Assembly: GCA_030950925.1 (NCBI GenBank)
Contig: JAUZQO010000029.1
Coordinates: 1 to 64,000, forward strand
From: Mariprofundaceae bacterium
Lineage (GTDB): Bacteria > Pseudomonadota > Zetaproteobacteria > Mariprofundales > Mariprofundaceae
Length of the DNA stretch: 64,000 bases
Reading direction: 5' to 3'
The notes under the pieces are model-generated. The model did not search any database. It worked only from the letters and a program-made list of their open reading frames with translations, and had not been told where the DNA came from. Shown piece by piece: positions 33,903-43,868 of this stretch (its first letter is position 1; every line of letters begins with the position of its first letter). The translations under genes were made by a program, and so were the position numbers.

Positions 33903-35645
33903 TTAATAACCTTTGCTAAATTCAGTGGTATGGCATTCAGGACAAGGCGGAATACGCCCTGTCTTTTTAAATTCCAACACATGCCTGCAAGATTTACATG
34001 TTAAGCGACCCGCACTGGTAATATCACCCGAACGACAAATCAATGATTCTTCTGTTTTTTCTGCCATACCTGAAATAGCAGAACCCGCCGCTTGCAACAA
34101 GGAAGCAATCGAAGACAACGCACCTGTTCCCAAACGTGCTGGATTCAGTTTTTCTTTCGCATCATCTTTCATGCTTGTGGCTATGCGTGAAAAATCGTTT
34201 TCCATAAAAACTTTAAGCTTTTGCCCTTGTTCTTCTGTAAAATGTCCCGCAGCCGTCAATTTTTCACGGGCTATTTCCAAAGCGGACTGTGCAAATTCTG
34301 ATGTTTTATCGGCACCTGCTTCAAATTCTTCCTGAAACTTATGCGCCAAATCATCAAATTGCCCTGTTTCTTCATCTGAAATCGCCGCATCATCCATGTG
34401 TTCAATCACTGCATCAGCAAATTCAGAGGTGGATAGTTTGATGGCACCATCCATCAAGCGTTCAAAATCATAGGTGACTGTTTTCGCTATAATCGCACCC
34501 GTGATACCTTTCTCCACCAAATCAGCAGCTTCATCCCAACCCATATGACGCAACATCATCGCACCCGAAAGGGTCAAAGATGATGGGTTGACCATATTCT
34601 TTCCTGCATATTTAGGAGCTGTACCGTGCGTAGCTTCAAAAATCGCATGACCTGTCAAATAGTTAATATTCGCACCTGGTGCAATACCAATACCACCGAC
34701 TTGCGCAGCCAAAGCATCTGATAAGTAATCACCATTCAAATTCAAGGTGGCAATCACATCAAATTCTGTGGCACGGGTTAACACTTGTTGCAAAGCAATA
34801 TCTGCAATACAATCTTTAATCACGATACCATTGGGCAGTTCACACCAAGGACCATCGCCGATTTCGACAGCACCAAATTCCTCTTTGGCAACTTCATATC
34901 CCCAGTTACGGAAGCCGCCTTCCGTATACTTCATGATATTGCCTTTATGCACCAAAGTGACGGACTTTTGTTCATGCTCAATCGCATATTGAATGGCTGC
35001 ACGCACCAAACGTTTCGTGCCTTCACTGGAAACAGGTTTGATACCAATGCCTGATGTTTCAGGGAAACGGATTTTCGTCACGCCCATTTCATCTTGCAAG
35101 AATTTGATGACTTTTTTCACATCATCCGAGCCTGCTTTCCATTCAATTCCCGCATAAATATCTTCTGAGTTTTCACGAAAAATAGCCATATCCACATCTT
35201 GTGGACGTTTTACAGGCGAAGGCACACCCTCAAAATATTTCACAGGACGAAGACAAGTATATAAATCCAATTTTTGACGCAAAGCCACATTCAATGATGT
35301 AAAACCTTCACCAATTGGCGTGGTTAAAGGACCTTTCAAACCAATCAAGTATTCTTTGAATGCTGCCAAAGTTTCATCGGGTAACCAAGCATCATCGCCT
35401 TGCCCGTAAAGATTCCACGCCTTTTCACCAGCGAATACTTCCATCCAAGCCAGCTTTCGTTCCCCTGCATAAGCTTTTTCAACCGCAGCATCCAACATAT
35501 TGCGCGTTGCAGCCCAAATATCAGGGCCAATGCCATCACCTTCAATAAACGTCACAATCGGTTCATTGGGTACATTCAATATACCATCTTCACCCATGCT
35601 GATTTTTTCTCCCGATTCGGGAAGTGTAATATGATCAAATGCCAT
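33903..35645 (-). CDS. icd: NADP isocitrate dehydrogenase fused to a zinc-ribbon domain
   Basis: The ATG at 35645 follows AGAGG and gives 580 residues, against about 417 for E. coli Icd. Residues 1 to about 415 are a complete Icd: [60 protein letters not shown] and [14 protein letters not shown] (NADP-binding Lys-Tyr). The extra 165 residues contain helical stretches ([20 protein letters not shown]) and end in a four-Cys zinc ribbon, CKSC-x15-CPEC, in the pattern [10 protein letters not shown] ... GRIPPCPEC. This tail resembles stand-alone zinc-ribbon (DUF1451-like) proteins. No frameshift separates the two parts. Confidence 0.9.
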   Translation of the reverse strand: MAFDHITLPESGEKISMGEDGILNVPNEPIVTFIEGDGIGPDIWAATRNMLDAAVEKAYAGERKLAWMEVFAGEKAWNLYGQGDDAWLPDETLAAFKEYLIGLKGPLTTPIGEGFTSLNVALRQKLDLYTCLRPVKYFEGVPSPVKRPQDVDMAIFRENSEDIYAGIEWKAGSDDVKKVIKFLQDEMGVTKIRFPETSGIGIKPVSSEGTKRLVRAAIQYAIEHEQKSVTLVHKGNIMKYTEGGFRNWGYEVAKEEFGAVEIGDGPWCELPNGIVIKDCIADIALQQVLTRATEFDVIATLNLNGDYLSDALAAQVGGIGIAPGANINYLTGHAIFEATHGTAPKYAGKNMVNPSSLTLSGAMMLRHMGWDEAADLVEKGITGAIIAKTVTYDFERLMDGAIKLSTSEFADAVIEHMDDAAISDEETGQFDDLAHKFQEEFEAGADKTSEFAQSALEIAREKLTAAGHFTEEQGQKLKVFMENDFSRIATSMKDDAKEKLNPARLGTGALSSIASLLQAAGSAISGMAEKTEESLICRSGDITSAGRLTCKSCRHVLEFKKTGRIPPCPECHTTEFSKGY

Positions 35646-35700
35646 TGTAAGACCTCTTTTATTCATTGGATGTGACTCAAACAATTTTCTACCCATCACA

Positions 35701-35985
35701 TCACGGTTTGTTTTTTTGTAAAACTCTGACTGCACGTTGTGCATGACGCTTGGCTTTTAATGCTTCGGTACGCGCATGTTTATACTGTTTATGTTGAATG
35801 GCTTGTGCCGCTGCTTGTAACGCTCGTTCAGCACTTTGCAACGCAACTGGTTTTAAACCTAACGCTTGAGCCTGTTGTTCTGCTATATGCACAGATGAAC
35901 GTGCTTCTGCCATTTCTTGAATGGGGGGTTTGGTTGCACAAGCCACCAAACCCATACACATGATAAAAGCAATCCATTGATTCAT
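35701..35985 (-). CDS. Small DUF4398-like lipoprotein
   Basis: The 94-residue protein has signal and lipobox MCMGLVAC, then a long helical stretch rich in Ala, Gln and Lys ([45 protein letters not shown]). This pattern is that of DUF4398 envelope lipoproteins. I chose the ATG at 35985 because it gives a clean signal peptide; the ribosome site is weak. It starts 31 bases downstream of aspS and is probably co-transcribed with it. Confidence 0.7.
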   Translation of the reverse strand: MNQWIAFIMCMGLVACATKPPIQEMAEARSSVHIAEQQAQALGLKPVALQSAERALQAAAQAIQHKQYKHARTEALKAKRHAQRAVRVLQKNKP

Positions 35986-36016
35986 GGCTAAAGCATTATC
36001 TCCCATTTCCTGACTG

Positions 36017-37813
36017 TCAATCGCTGGTGACATCACTCACTGTGCGACGCTTACGCAAGCCCAGCTCTTTCCATTGCATATCACCCACTTCCGAAGGTGA
36101 ATTTGCCATCGGGTCTGCTGCACGCTGTGTCTTCGGAAAGGCAATCACATCACGAATGGATTCGGCATTGACCATTAAACTCAGTACGCGATCCAATCCA
36201 AATGCCAAACCACCATGCGGCGGCGCACCATATTTCAATGCATTCAATAGGAAACCAAATTTATCATGGGCTTCTTCATCAGAAATATTCAATGCTTTCA
36301 ATACACGAGCTTGTATTTTGGCATCATGAATACGAATCGAACCACCGCCAATTTCAGTGCCGTTCCAAACCAAATCATAGGCTTGCGAACGCATGTCAAG
36401 CGGTGCTGTTTCAAGTTTATCCAAATCTTCTGGATAAGGTGCTGTAAAGGGGTGATGCAAAGCTTGCGGACGTTTGTTTTCTGCATCCCATTCAAACATG
36501 GGGAAATCCACGACCCAAACAAATTGATTGTTATGCTTATCAAACAGCCCCAAATCTTTGCCCAATTCGACGCGCAAATAACCCAAAGCATTGTTTACGA
36601 CATCTTTTGTATCCGCACCAAAGAACAATAAATCACCATTTTCAGCTTGTGTGCGCTCAATCAAAGCTTTCAAAACATCTTCTGATAGGTTTTTTACAAT
36701 CGGTGATTGCAAACCTGCTGGAATGTCATCTTTATCATTCACTTTGATATATGCCAAGCCTTTCGCACCATAAATGGATACAAACTTGGTATAGTTATCA
36801 ATTTTCTTACGGCTTAACAAAGCATTGCCATTCGGCACACAAATCACTTTCACCAAGCCGCCATTATTAGCAGGGTTACTAAATACTTTGAAATCCACTG
36901 ACTTCATCAAGTCCGTCACATCAATATGTTCCAAACCAAAACGCACATCAGGTCTATCCAAACCATACTTATCCATCGCTTCAGCATAGGTCATGCGCGG
37001 AAATGGTGCATCAGGTGCTTTGCCCATGCCCGCTTCAAACATGGATGAAATCAAACCTTCTGCCACAGCCATAATCTCATCTTGATTCACAAACGACATT
37101 TCCAAATCAACCTGCGTAAATTCAGGCTGCCTATCGGCGCGCAAATCTTCATCGCGGAAGCACCGTGCAATTTGATAATACCTATCCACACCTGCCACCA
37201 TCAACAATTGCTTAAACAGTTGCGGACTTTGTGGTAAAGCATAAAAAGAACCAGGGTACACACGCGATGGCACCAAGTAATCACGCGCACCTTCAGGCGT
37301 GGATTTGTTCAAAATAGGCGTTTCAACATCCAAAAAATCTTGGCTATCCAAATAGTTACGCGCTGCATGGGTGACTTTATGACGCAACATCAAATTCTTT
37401 TGCATCACAGGGCGCCGCAAATCCAAATAACGGTATTCAAGGCGATTCTGCTCACCTGTATTGCAATCATCTTCAATGGCAAACGGTGGTGTTTCAGCCT
37501 TGTTTAACAAGACAAGGCTTGAAATCTTAATTTCAATCTCACCCGTTGGAAGCTTGGGATTCATAGCATCTGCATCACGCGGTATTACCTCACCAATCAC
37601 TTCAATCACATTCTGCTGACGCATGGAGTGCGCCAAAGCATGCATGTCAGGGGTATCGGGGTGAGCCACCACTTGCACGATGCCCGAACGGTCACGTACA
37701 TCTAAAAAAATCACACCACCGTGATCGCGGTTGGTTTCAACCCAACCATTCAAGCGAACCTGTTGCCTAAGATGTGTACTACGAAAATCACCACAGTAAG
37801 TGCGATCTATCAT
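36017..37813 (-). CDS. aspS: Aspartyl-tRNA synthetase, probably non-discriminating
   Basis: The 598-residue class II synthetase begins [10 protein letters not shown] after GGAG. The OB-fold anticodon domain ([20 protein letters not shown]) and catalytic motifs ([45 protein letters not shown]) are intact, with the bacterial GAD insertion between. RDHGG with His 31 is the feature reported for non-discriminating AspRS such as in Pseudomonas, where E. coli has RDLGS; such enzymes also charge tRNA-Asn and need GatCAB. No gat genes are in the window. Confidence 0.95.
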   Translation of the reverse strand: MIDRTYCGDFRSTHLRQQVRLNGWVETNRDHGGVIFLDVRDRSGIVQVVAHPDTPDMHALAHSMRQQNVIEVIGEVIPRDADAMNPKLPTGEIEIKISSLVLLNKAETPPFAIEDDCNTGEQNRLEYRYLDLRRPVMQKNLMLRHKVTHAARNYLDSQDFLDVETPILNKSTPEGARDYLVPSRVYPGSFYALPQSPQLFKQLLMVAGVDRYYQIARCFRDEDLRADRQPEFTQVDLEMSFVNQDEIMAVAEGLISSMFEAGMGKAPDAPFPRMTYAEAMDKYGLDRPDVRFGLEHIDVTDLMKSVDFKVFSNPANNGGLVKVICVPNGNALLSRKKIDNYTKFVSIYGAKGLAYIKVNDKDDIPAGLQSPIVKNLSEDVLKALIERTQAENGDLLFFGADTKDVVNNALGYLRVELGKDLGLFDKHNNQFVWVVDFPMFEWDAENKRPQALHHPFTAPYPEDLDKLETAPLDMRSQAYDLVWNGTEIGGGSIRIHDAKIQARVLKALNISDEEAHDKFGFLLNALKYGAPPHGGLAFGLDRVLSLMVNAESIRDVIAFPKTQRAADPMANSPSEVGDMQWKELGLRKRRTVSDVTSD

Positions 37814-37932
37814 GACGAGAGTCTCCAAATATATACCAATTATTATGTTTCAAGGGTGGCGCAGCATAGCCATCCATCACCACCGCTGCAAAACAACGAT
37901 GGATAAATATCAATAGCTCTTAACTGCTTCAA

Positions 37933-39058
37933 TTATTCAGCTTCACCATCGCGTGTCACGCCCATCAATTTGGCCGCAATAAAAGCATCAATATCACCAT
38001 CCAAAAATGAACCAGTATTGCCTGTTTCCATGCCTGTACGCAAATCTTTGATGCGTGATTGATCCAAAACATAGGAGCGAATTTGATGACCCCAACCAAT
38101 ATCGGTTTTGGTATCTTCCAAACCTTGCTTTTCTGCCTGACGCTCCTCCATTTCACGCTCATAAAGACGTGCTTTTAGCATTTTCCAACATGCGTCACGG
38201 TTTTTATGTTGGGAACGGTCATTTTGACATTGTACCACCACACCCGTGGGTTCATGCGTCATCCGCACTGCCGAATCGGTTTTATTGATATGCTGACCAC
38301 CTGCACCCGAGGCACGGTAGGTATCCACACGCACATCGGCAGGATTGATATCAATTTCAATCTCGCGTTCAATATCGGGAAAGGCAAACACCGATGCGAA
38401 GGATGTATGACGACGGTTGCCTGAATCAAACGGTGATTTCCGCACCAAACGATGTACCCCAATTTCTGCTTTTAAAAAGCCATAAGCATATTCACCTTTG
38501 ATCGAAATGGTGGCTGATTTAATGCCTGCTTCTTCACCAGCCGTACATTCAAGCATTTCCGTTTTAAAACCTTTACGTTCCGCCCAACGCAAATACATAC
38601 GCAAAATCATTTCCGCCCAGTCTTGTGCTTCTGTACCACCTGAACCCGCATTGATGTCCAAAAAAGCGGATTCCATATCGGTTTCACCACCCAACATCTG
38701 TGCCAATTCCAAGCCCTCAATGGCTGCTTGCACAGTATCCAACAGCATCACCGCTTCCATCTGTGAATCTTGATCATCTTCTTCCATGCCCATTTCAAAA
38801 AACATGCTGGATTCTTCCAAATTTGATGATGCATCGGTATGTTTCTTCACTGCTTGTTCAAGCCTTGCCTTTTGCTGCATGATCTCTTGTGCTTTAGCAG
38901 GATCATCCCACAAGGTTGAATCTTCAATGCGTGCGGCAAGTTCAATCAGTTCTTCTTTTTTATCATCAATGTCAAAGCGACCTCCGCAACGCATCCAAAC
39001 GCTTGCCATAATCTTCTGCGCGGGTGCGAAAACCTGCTATTTGATCTTCAATACTCAT
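37933..39058 (-). CDS. prfB: Peptide chain release factor 2, programmed +1 frameshift
   Basis: Translation starts at the ATG at 39058 (AGGAG 9 bases upstream) and runs 28 codons to an in-frame TGA at 38974-38972. The site reads CGGAGG TCG CTT TGA C, the classic RF2 shift site with an internal Shine-Dalgarno-like GGAGG. A +1 shift yields RRSLDIDDKKEEL and about 374 residues in total. RF2 motifs follow: NAGSGGTEAQDWAEML-like AGSGGTEAQDWAEM, the SPF codon-recognition tripeptide (KSPFDSG), and the GGQ loop (ASGAGGQHINKTDSAV). RF2 controls its own synthesis through this site. Confidence 0.96.
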
Positions 39059-39249
39059 GGAAATTCTCTCCTGACTGTTTTAAAAGTCATGGCAACTTAT
39101 CGCGGAGCTTGTTTTTTTTCAATGCTGGGACGATTCCGATAGTCTACCATCTATCAGCAACGAACATTTAAAGCTCTCAAAAATTCTTTACATATGATAC
39201 CTAGGTCGTTATGTCTGCGCTTTTCATCTCCCCCATTGAGGTTCAAATC

Positions 39250-40266
39250 ATGCCCATCATTGTTGCAGCACTTTATCACTTTTCCACACTCAAAAATTAC
39301 CAAGAAATGCGTCAACCCTTGCAAAATTTTTGTGATAAATACAACATCAAAGGTTCATTGTTATTGGCGCAGGAAGGCATCAATGGAACCGTTGCAGGAT
39401 CACGTCAAAGCATTGACACTTTGTTAGCCCACTTACATGCAGATGAACGGCTTAAAAAACTGCAATACAAAGAATCTATTGCCAATGAGCCGCCATTTTA
39501 TCGCATGAAGGTGAAGCTTAAAAAAGAAATTGTGACATTGGGTATTGAAGGTATTGATCCAAATGTGTGTGTGGGAACCTATGTTAACCCCAAAGATTGG
39601 AATGCAGTAATTTCTGACCCTGAAGTCTTGCTTTTGGACACCCGTAATGATTATGAATATGAGATTGGCACTTTCAAAGGCGCACTGGACCCCAATACCA
39701 AAACTTTTCGTGAATTCCCTGCTTATGTTGCCCAGCACTGTGATACTCAAACACATAAAAAGGTTGCCATGTTTTGTACTGGTGGCATTCGCTGTGAAAA
39801 AGCTTCGGCATTTATGTTGCAACAAGGTTATGAAGAAGTGTATCACCTTAAAGGTGGCATTCTTAAATATTTAGAAGAAATTCCCGAAGAAGAAAGCTTG
39901 TGGAAAGGTGAATGTTTTGTTTTTGATGAACGTGTATCGGTCAAACATGGCTTACAAGAAGGGAAATATAGCTTATGTCATGGTTGTCGTTGGCCATTAA
40001 CAGAAAAAGACCAGCAATCAGAATATTATGAAGAAGGGATTTGTTGTGCACGTTGTTATGACTCATTAAGTGATGAAAAACGAAAGTGCTTACAAGAACG
40101 TGAGAAACAAACGCGCTTGGCAAAAGAACGTGGTGAAAATCACATTGGCATGTCCATGCAAGCAGCAAAAAAACGAAAGCTTGAAGAAAAAGAAGCAGGT
40201 AAAACCAAGCAGTTACAAGCTCAAAGATCACAAGTTAAACAAACAAAAACAGGCATACAAGCATGA
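39250..40266 (+). CDS. trhO: tRNA uridine 34 hydroxylase TrhO (rhodanese family)
   Basis: The 338-residue protein (formerly UPF0176/YceA) makes 5-hydroxyuridine at tRNA position 34. The N-terminal [15 protein letters not shown], the [18 protein letters not shown] link, and the rhodanese loop [13 protein letters not shown] with its catalytic Cys are diagnostic. A Cys-rich segment follows (CHGCRWPL ... CCARCYD) and a Lys/Glu-rich tail. The ATG at 39250 follows GAGG by 8 bases. It overlaps nagZ by 4 bases. Confidence 0.93.
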   Translation: MPIIVAALYHFSTLKNYQEMRQPLQNFCDKYNIKGSLLLAQEGINGTVAGSRQSIDTLLAHLHADERLKKLQYKESIANEPPFYRMKVKLKKEIVTLGIEGIDPNVCVGTYVNPKDWNAVISDPEVLLLDTRNDYEYEIGTFKGALDPNTKTFREFPAYVAQHCDTQTHKKVAMFCTGGIRCEKASAFMLQQGYEEVYHLKGGILKYLEEIPEEESLWKGECFVFDERVSVKHGLQEGKYSLCHGCRWPLTEKDQQSEYYEEGICCARCYDSLSDEKRKCLQEREKQTRLAKERGENHIGMSMQAAKKRKLEEKEAGKTKQLQAQRSQVKQTKTGIQA

Positions 40267-41162
40267 CACCCTCAACATGGATGATTGGTTTGGGCGGCTA
40301 TACACTGACTTCAAAAGAACGGCATTATTTGCATCATTCCCCACCCCAAGGTGTGATGCTATTTTCACGAAACTGTCACAATAAGCTTCAAATCACTGCG
40401 TTGTTGGATGATGTTCGCCAACAAACAGGGCAAACTACTTGGGCTGCGATTGATGAGGAAGGCGGACGTGTCCATCGCATGCCCTTTGCGCCTTTCAACC
40501 AGCGCCCTCATGCCGCAAGTTATGGTACTTTATTTGAAAAACATCCTGAAAAAGCCATTCAAACCATTTATGATGATGCATATCATACGGGGAAATATCT
40601 AGCAGATATGGGATTTACACACAATTGCGCACCTGTATTGGATGTTTTCCATGCGCAAGGCCATAGCATTATCGGTCAACGCGCATTGAGTCATGATAAA
40701 GATACGATTGTTGCTTTGGCTTCGGCTTGTGTGCGTGGCTTCAAGAAATCCCATATTGAGCCTGTGGGTAAACATTTTCCAGGTCATGGGCGCGCCAATG
40801 CAGATTCACATGTAGCTGTTCCAACAGTAGATAAAGACCTAGCAACGCTCTTACAAGAAGCTGATATTTTTAAACAAGTCGCAAAGCAAGGGATGCAACA
40901 TATCATGAGTGCACATGTGATTTACAAGCAAGTATCCAATGATATTGCAACATTTTCACCCTACTGGTTGCATGATGTTTTGCGTGAAAAATTTGGCTTT
41001 CAAGGGAATATATGGAGTGATGATCTATGTATGCGTGGTGCGGGTGAAAATATTATAGATGCCTTACAACATGCCCAGCAATCCGCTTGCAATATTTTGT
41101 TAATATGTGAACCTGAACAAGTTGCACAAGCTTATGCGGCACTGCCTAACAATAACGTCTGA
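40263..41162 (+). CDS. nagZ: Beta-N-acetylhexosaminidase NagZ (GH3)
   Basis: The 299-residue cytosolic enzyme of peptidoglycan recycling has the GH3 block [20 protein letters not shown], and the catalytic histidine loop [14 protein letters not shown]. The nucleophile Asp lies in [11 protein letters not shown]. Length is slightly short of the E. coli enzyme (341). Its start overlaps the trhO stop by 4 bases. Confidence 0.93.
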   Translation: MTPSTWMIGLGGYTLTSKERHYLHHSPPQGVMLFSRNCHNKLQITALLDDVRQQTGQTTWAAIDEEGGRVHRMPFAPFNQRPHAASYGTLFEKHPEKAIQTIYDDAYHTGKYLADMGFTHNCAPVLDVFHAQGHSIIGQRALSHDKDTIVALASACVRGFKKSHIEPVGKHFPGHGRANADSHVAVPTVDKDLATLLQEADIFKQVAKQGMQHIMSAHVIYKQVSNDIATFSPYWLHDVLREKFGFQGNIWSDDLCMRGAGENIIDALQHAQQSACNILLICEPEQVAQAYAALPNNNV

Positions 41163-41298
41163 GTGTGAACAGCCAAAGTTTTCGGTTCAATCCGTTTATT
41201 CAAAAAAGTATCCATACCAACATCCAAACATGCTTGCTGAACATATGCCAATACATGCACACTTAACCCCAAAATACAACAGGATTCCTTACCTTTAG

Positions 41299-42542
41299 CA
41301 GGGCAATCGCATTAAGACTTTAGCATAGATTCTACTACAAATAAGCATATAAATCAATTATTTAACTGTATATATCCCATGTTATAATTATGCTACTATG
41401 ACAAAAAAGACAGCAACTTCATCCATTATCAAGCATTTTTCAACCATTGTTGACCCTCGCATGAACAGGCGAAAGCAACACACCTTAAAGATATATTTTT
41501 TATCACGCTTTGCGCATCGATTTGTGGAGCTGATAGCTGGGTTTCTATTGAGACCTTCGGTAAGGCAAAAGAAGCATGGTTTACCAAGGTGTTATCACTG
41601 AAAATGGGATCCTTTCGCACGATACTTTTGGCTATGTTTTTTCGGTGATTGATATTGAAGAATTTAGCCGATGTATTAGCCACTGGGTGACATATTTATG
41701 CGAACTTAACGGTGATGAAATCATTAGTATCGATGGAAAATATTTACGCAGAAGCATGGATACTGCATCGAATAAAGCTGCCATTTATATGGTCAGTGCA
41801 TGGTCTTCATCGAATCAACTTGTGCTGGGGCAGCAGCGCGTTGATGATAAACCCAATGAGATTACAGCGATCCCAAAATTGTTGATGCAACTCGATATTA
41901 CTGGTGCTCTTGTGACACTGGATGCGATGGTATGTCAGAGCAAAGTTGCCAATGATATTATCGAACGAAATGCTGATTATATGTTGACTCTTAAATGAAA
42001 TTAGGGGTTGTTGCATAAGGCTGTAGCATTGTTTTTTGAATCCAAAAAGACCTCACCAGAAATAGGGTTTGAGAGCATTGATCGTGGGCACGGACGGATA
42101 GAAAAACGGTCTGTTCGCGCATCATCTGACATTGATTGCCTCAAAGAACGACACCCCGCATAGAGAGGGTTGCGCAGTATTGTTGCAGTCACCGCTAAGC
42201 GAGAATGCAATGGAAAAGAAAGTGAAGAGACGCCTTACTTCATCTGTAGTTTGGATGCTGAATACCCCAAACGTCTTGGTCAGATTGTGCGATCTCATTG
42301 GGAGATTGAAAACAAGTTACATTGGGTTCTTGATTATGCTTTTGATGAAGATTCCAACCGTGCTCGAAAAGAAAATAGTGCGGCAAATATGGCAGAGGTT
42401 CGGCATATTGCATTGAACTTAATTAAAGCAGATAAATCCTCAAAAATAGGCATTAAAAACAGGCGACTTAAAGCGGGGTGGGATAATGATTATATGGCGT
42501 TGTTACTCTTAGACCGAGCTTGATTTTAATGCGATTGCCCTG
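41299..42542 (+). mobile_element. ISAs1-family insertion sequence, decayed
   Basis: Exact 17-bp terminal inverted repeats (cagggcaatcgcattaa) lie at 41299-41315 and 42526-42542, giving 1244 bp. Flanking 10-base tracts ttacctttag (41289-41298) and ttaccttctt (42543-42552) match at 7 of 10 positions, consistent with an old target duplication. The transposase inside is broken by several frameshifts and stops. Confidence 0.88.
41398..42523 (+). pseudogene. ISAs1-family transposase, multiply frameshifted
   Basis: Pieces of one protein appear in successive frames: IVDPRMNRRKQHTL at the start, LSHDTFGYVFSVIDIEEF, GDEIISIDGKYLRRSMD and MVSAWSSSNQLVLGQ in the middle. NADYMLTLK, then VALFFESKKTSPEIGFESID and GHGRIEKRSVRAS, follow in another frame. 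The end reads VRSHWEIENKLHWVLDYAFD and AEVRHIALNLIK. At least three lesions separate the pieces. Confidence 0.9.
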
Positions 42543-42602
42543 TTACCTTCTTCCCACAGTCTGAATTTTCGTGTCAATGTCAGTCCATTCATACCAAGGA
42601 CA

Positions 42603-42616
42603 CAGGGCAATCGCAT
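42603..42616 (+). repeat. Solitary ISAs1-type terminal repeat
   Basis: The 14 bases cagggcaatcgcat repeat the outer end of the ISAs1 inverted repeat 60 bases beyond its right end. It may mark the lost edge of a second ISAs1 copy. Confidence 0.5.
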
Positions 42617-42656
42617 CATTTATATCCCCAAATTTATCACCTATTTTTCTAATATA

Positions 42657-42728
42657 CTATTTCATGACAGCCCAATAGTTTTCAATAGAATTAAAATATG
42701 GAGAATATGGTGGTAAAGAAAGCAAGGT
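42657..42728 (-). pseudogene. IS630-family transposase C-terminal remnant
   Basis: On the minus strand this translates as TLLSLPPYSPYFNSIENYW followed by AVMK and stop. LPPYSPxFNxIExxW is the conserved catalytic-end motif of IS630 transposases. Nothing upstream continues the frame as a transposase. Confidence 0.75.
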
Positions 42729-42754
42729 ATATAGTGATTCAAGTATTAAACCAC

Positions 42755-42823
42755 CGTCATTCCAGAGTGCTTGTGTCTGGAATCTATCAATAGACCCTCG
42801 ACACAAGCATTCGAGGGTGACAG
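42755..42823. repeat. Dispersed palindromic intergenic repeat, copy 2
   Basis: It starts CGTCATTCCAGAGTGCTTGT and contains attccag/ctggaat (42759-42765 with 42777-42783) and a second stem accctcg/cgagggt. It shares GTGCTTGTGT with the copy at 22994. The 426-base gap 42543-42968 consists of this repeat, the IS remnants and the globin leader. Confidence 0.65.
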
Positions 42824-42873
42824 CAACATAATGTAGTATTCATACTTAAACGACTATAGTATAAATTAGTATA

Positions 42874-42926
42874 CCAGCCCAAGGACTCCTCGTCCTTGAG
42901 ACTGGGGAGGATATCAAATCATCCTC
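42874..42926 (+). promoter_or_regulatory. Two hairpins in the globin gene leader
   Basis: Stem caaggac/gtccttg (42880-42886 with 42892-42898), enlarged by ccag/ctgg (42874-42877 with 42902-42905), is followed by gaggat/atcctc (42907-42912 with 42921-42926). Both lie about 45 bases before the ATG and the AGGAG site at 42955. There is no U-tract, so they may regulate translation or mRNA stability. Confidence 0.4.
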
Positions 42927-42968
42927 TCCAAAATATCAAGAGTAAACCTAACTTAGGAGTACCATATT

Positions 42969-43868
42969 ATGCCCGATTACACCTATCAGAATCTGATTCG
43001 AGAAAACCTTAATCAGCTTGAAAAACAAAAAAAAATGAATGCTTTAAGCACCTGTTTTTTCACCCATCTTTTCCACCTAAACCCTGAATTGGCGGATGTG
43101 TTGGATGGTGATGTCATGATGCTTCATCGTAAGTTTGCCAACACCATGGCAACGTTAAAAAATATTCGTTATTTGGATAAAATATCCTCAGCCATTGAAG
43201 CCATGGCACTGCGTCACGTGGGTTATGGTGCTGAAATTCAGCATTTCACAGCATTTCGCCAAGCCTTATTGAATGCCTTACAAGAATTATTGGCCGAATA
43301 TTTCACAGCTTCACATCAAGAAGCTTGGCAAAAAACATTTGATGCTGTGGCTGATATTATGCAACGGGTAATGCAAGAAAACCCGAGGCTAACCCAAAAG
43401 AAGACCATTGCTATGACCCAAAAAACCCACCTTTTGGATGATATTGGTGGTACTGAAAAGATTTTGGCTGTGCATCAACGGTTTTATGATGCCATTTATA
43501 ACGATACTTACTTGGTTGGATTTTTTCATCACCGATCTAAACGAGAACTGATTGAAAAACAAACCGAATTTATGGTCGCAGCCTTTGGCGGTGAAAATCA
43601 TTATGCAGGTCAACCCCCTGCCTTTATACATATGCATATGTTCATCACCAAGGAGATGTCCGATATTCGTACTATTTATCTTAAAAAATCCATTCGTGAA
43701 GAAGGCTTAAGTGATGATATTGCCCAACGATGGCTTGCCATTGACCATACATTCCATGCATCTATTGAAAAAAAGAGTGTGGGTGAATGTGTCATGCGTG
43801 CACTTTTTCAGCAACCGTTAACCGTGAAGAAACCTGATGATTATCAAGCTCCCATGGATCACACATGA
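42969..43868 (+). CDS. Two-domain globin: M-type globin fused to truncated hemoglobin
   Basis: In this 299-residue protein, residues 1 to about 138 look like a single-domain/flavohemoglobin-type globin, with the proximal His 83 in ALRHVGYG (canonical RHVGYG). Residues about 155-285 look like a group 1 truncated hemoglobin. IGGTEKILAVHQRFYDAIY is the start, FGGENHYAGQPPAFIH gives His 221 at the proximal position, and WLAIDHTFHASI is the last helix. No reductase domain is attached. Both heme pockets seem intact, so it could bind two hemes for NO or O2 handling. AGGAG precedes the ATG, and it overlaps the SDR gene by 4 bases. Confidence 0.82.
   Translation: MPDYTYQNLIRENLNQLEKQKKMNALSTCFFTHLFHLNPELADVLDGDVMMLHRKFANTMATLKNIRYLDKISSAIEAMALRHVGYGAEIQHFTAFRQALLNALQELLAEYFTASHQEAWQKTFDAVADIMQRVMQENPRLTQKKTIAMTQKTHLLDDIGGTEKILAVHQRFYDAIYNDTYLVGFFHHRSKRELIEKQTEFMVAAFGGENHYAGQPPAFIHMHMFITKEMSDIRTIYLKKSIREEGLSDDIAQRWLAIDHTFHASIEKKSVGECVMRALFQQPLTVKKPDDYQAPMDHT

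Noticed and set aside
35646-35744. Longer N-terminus for icd
   Set aside because: It lacks a ribosome site and is not Icd-like; the ATG at 35645 has AGAGG and a family-like beginning.
37814-37932. tRNA- or terminator-like structure between prfB and aspS
   Set aside because: ggtggcgcagc and the nearby ccaccgctgc pair poorly, with no cloverleaf or T-run.
38999-39009. prfB start at 39009
   Set aside because: It lies in the post-shift frame. The true start is 39058, with the frameshift at the TGA.
41398-42523. Separate small genes inside the ISAs1 element
   Set aside because: All pieces belong to one broken transposase.
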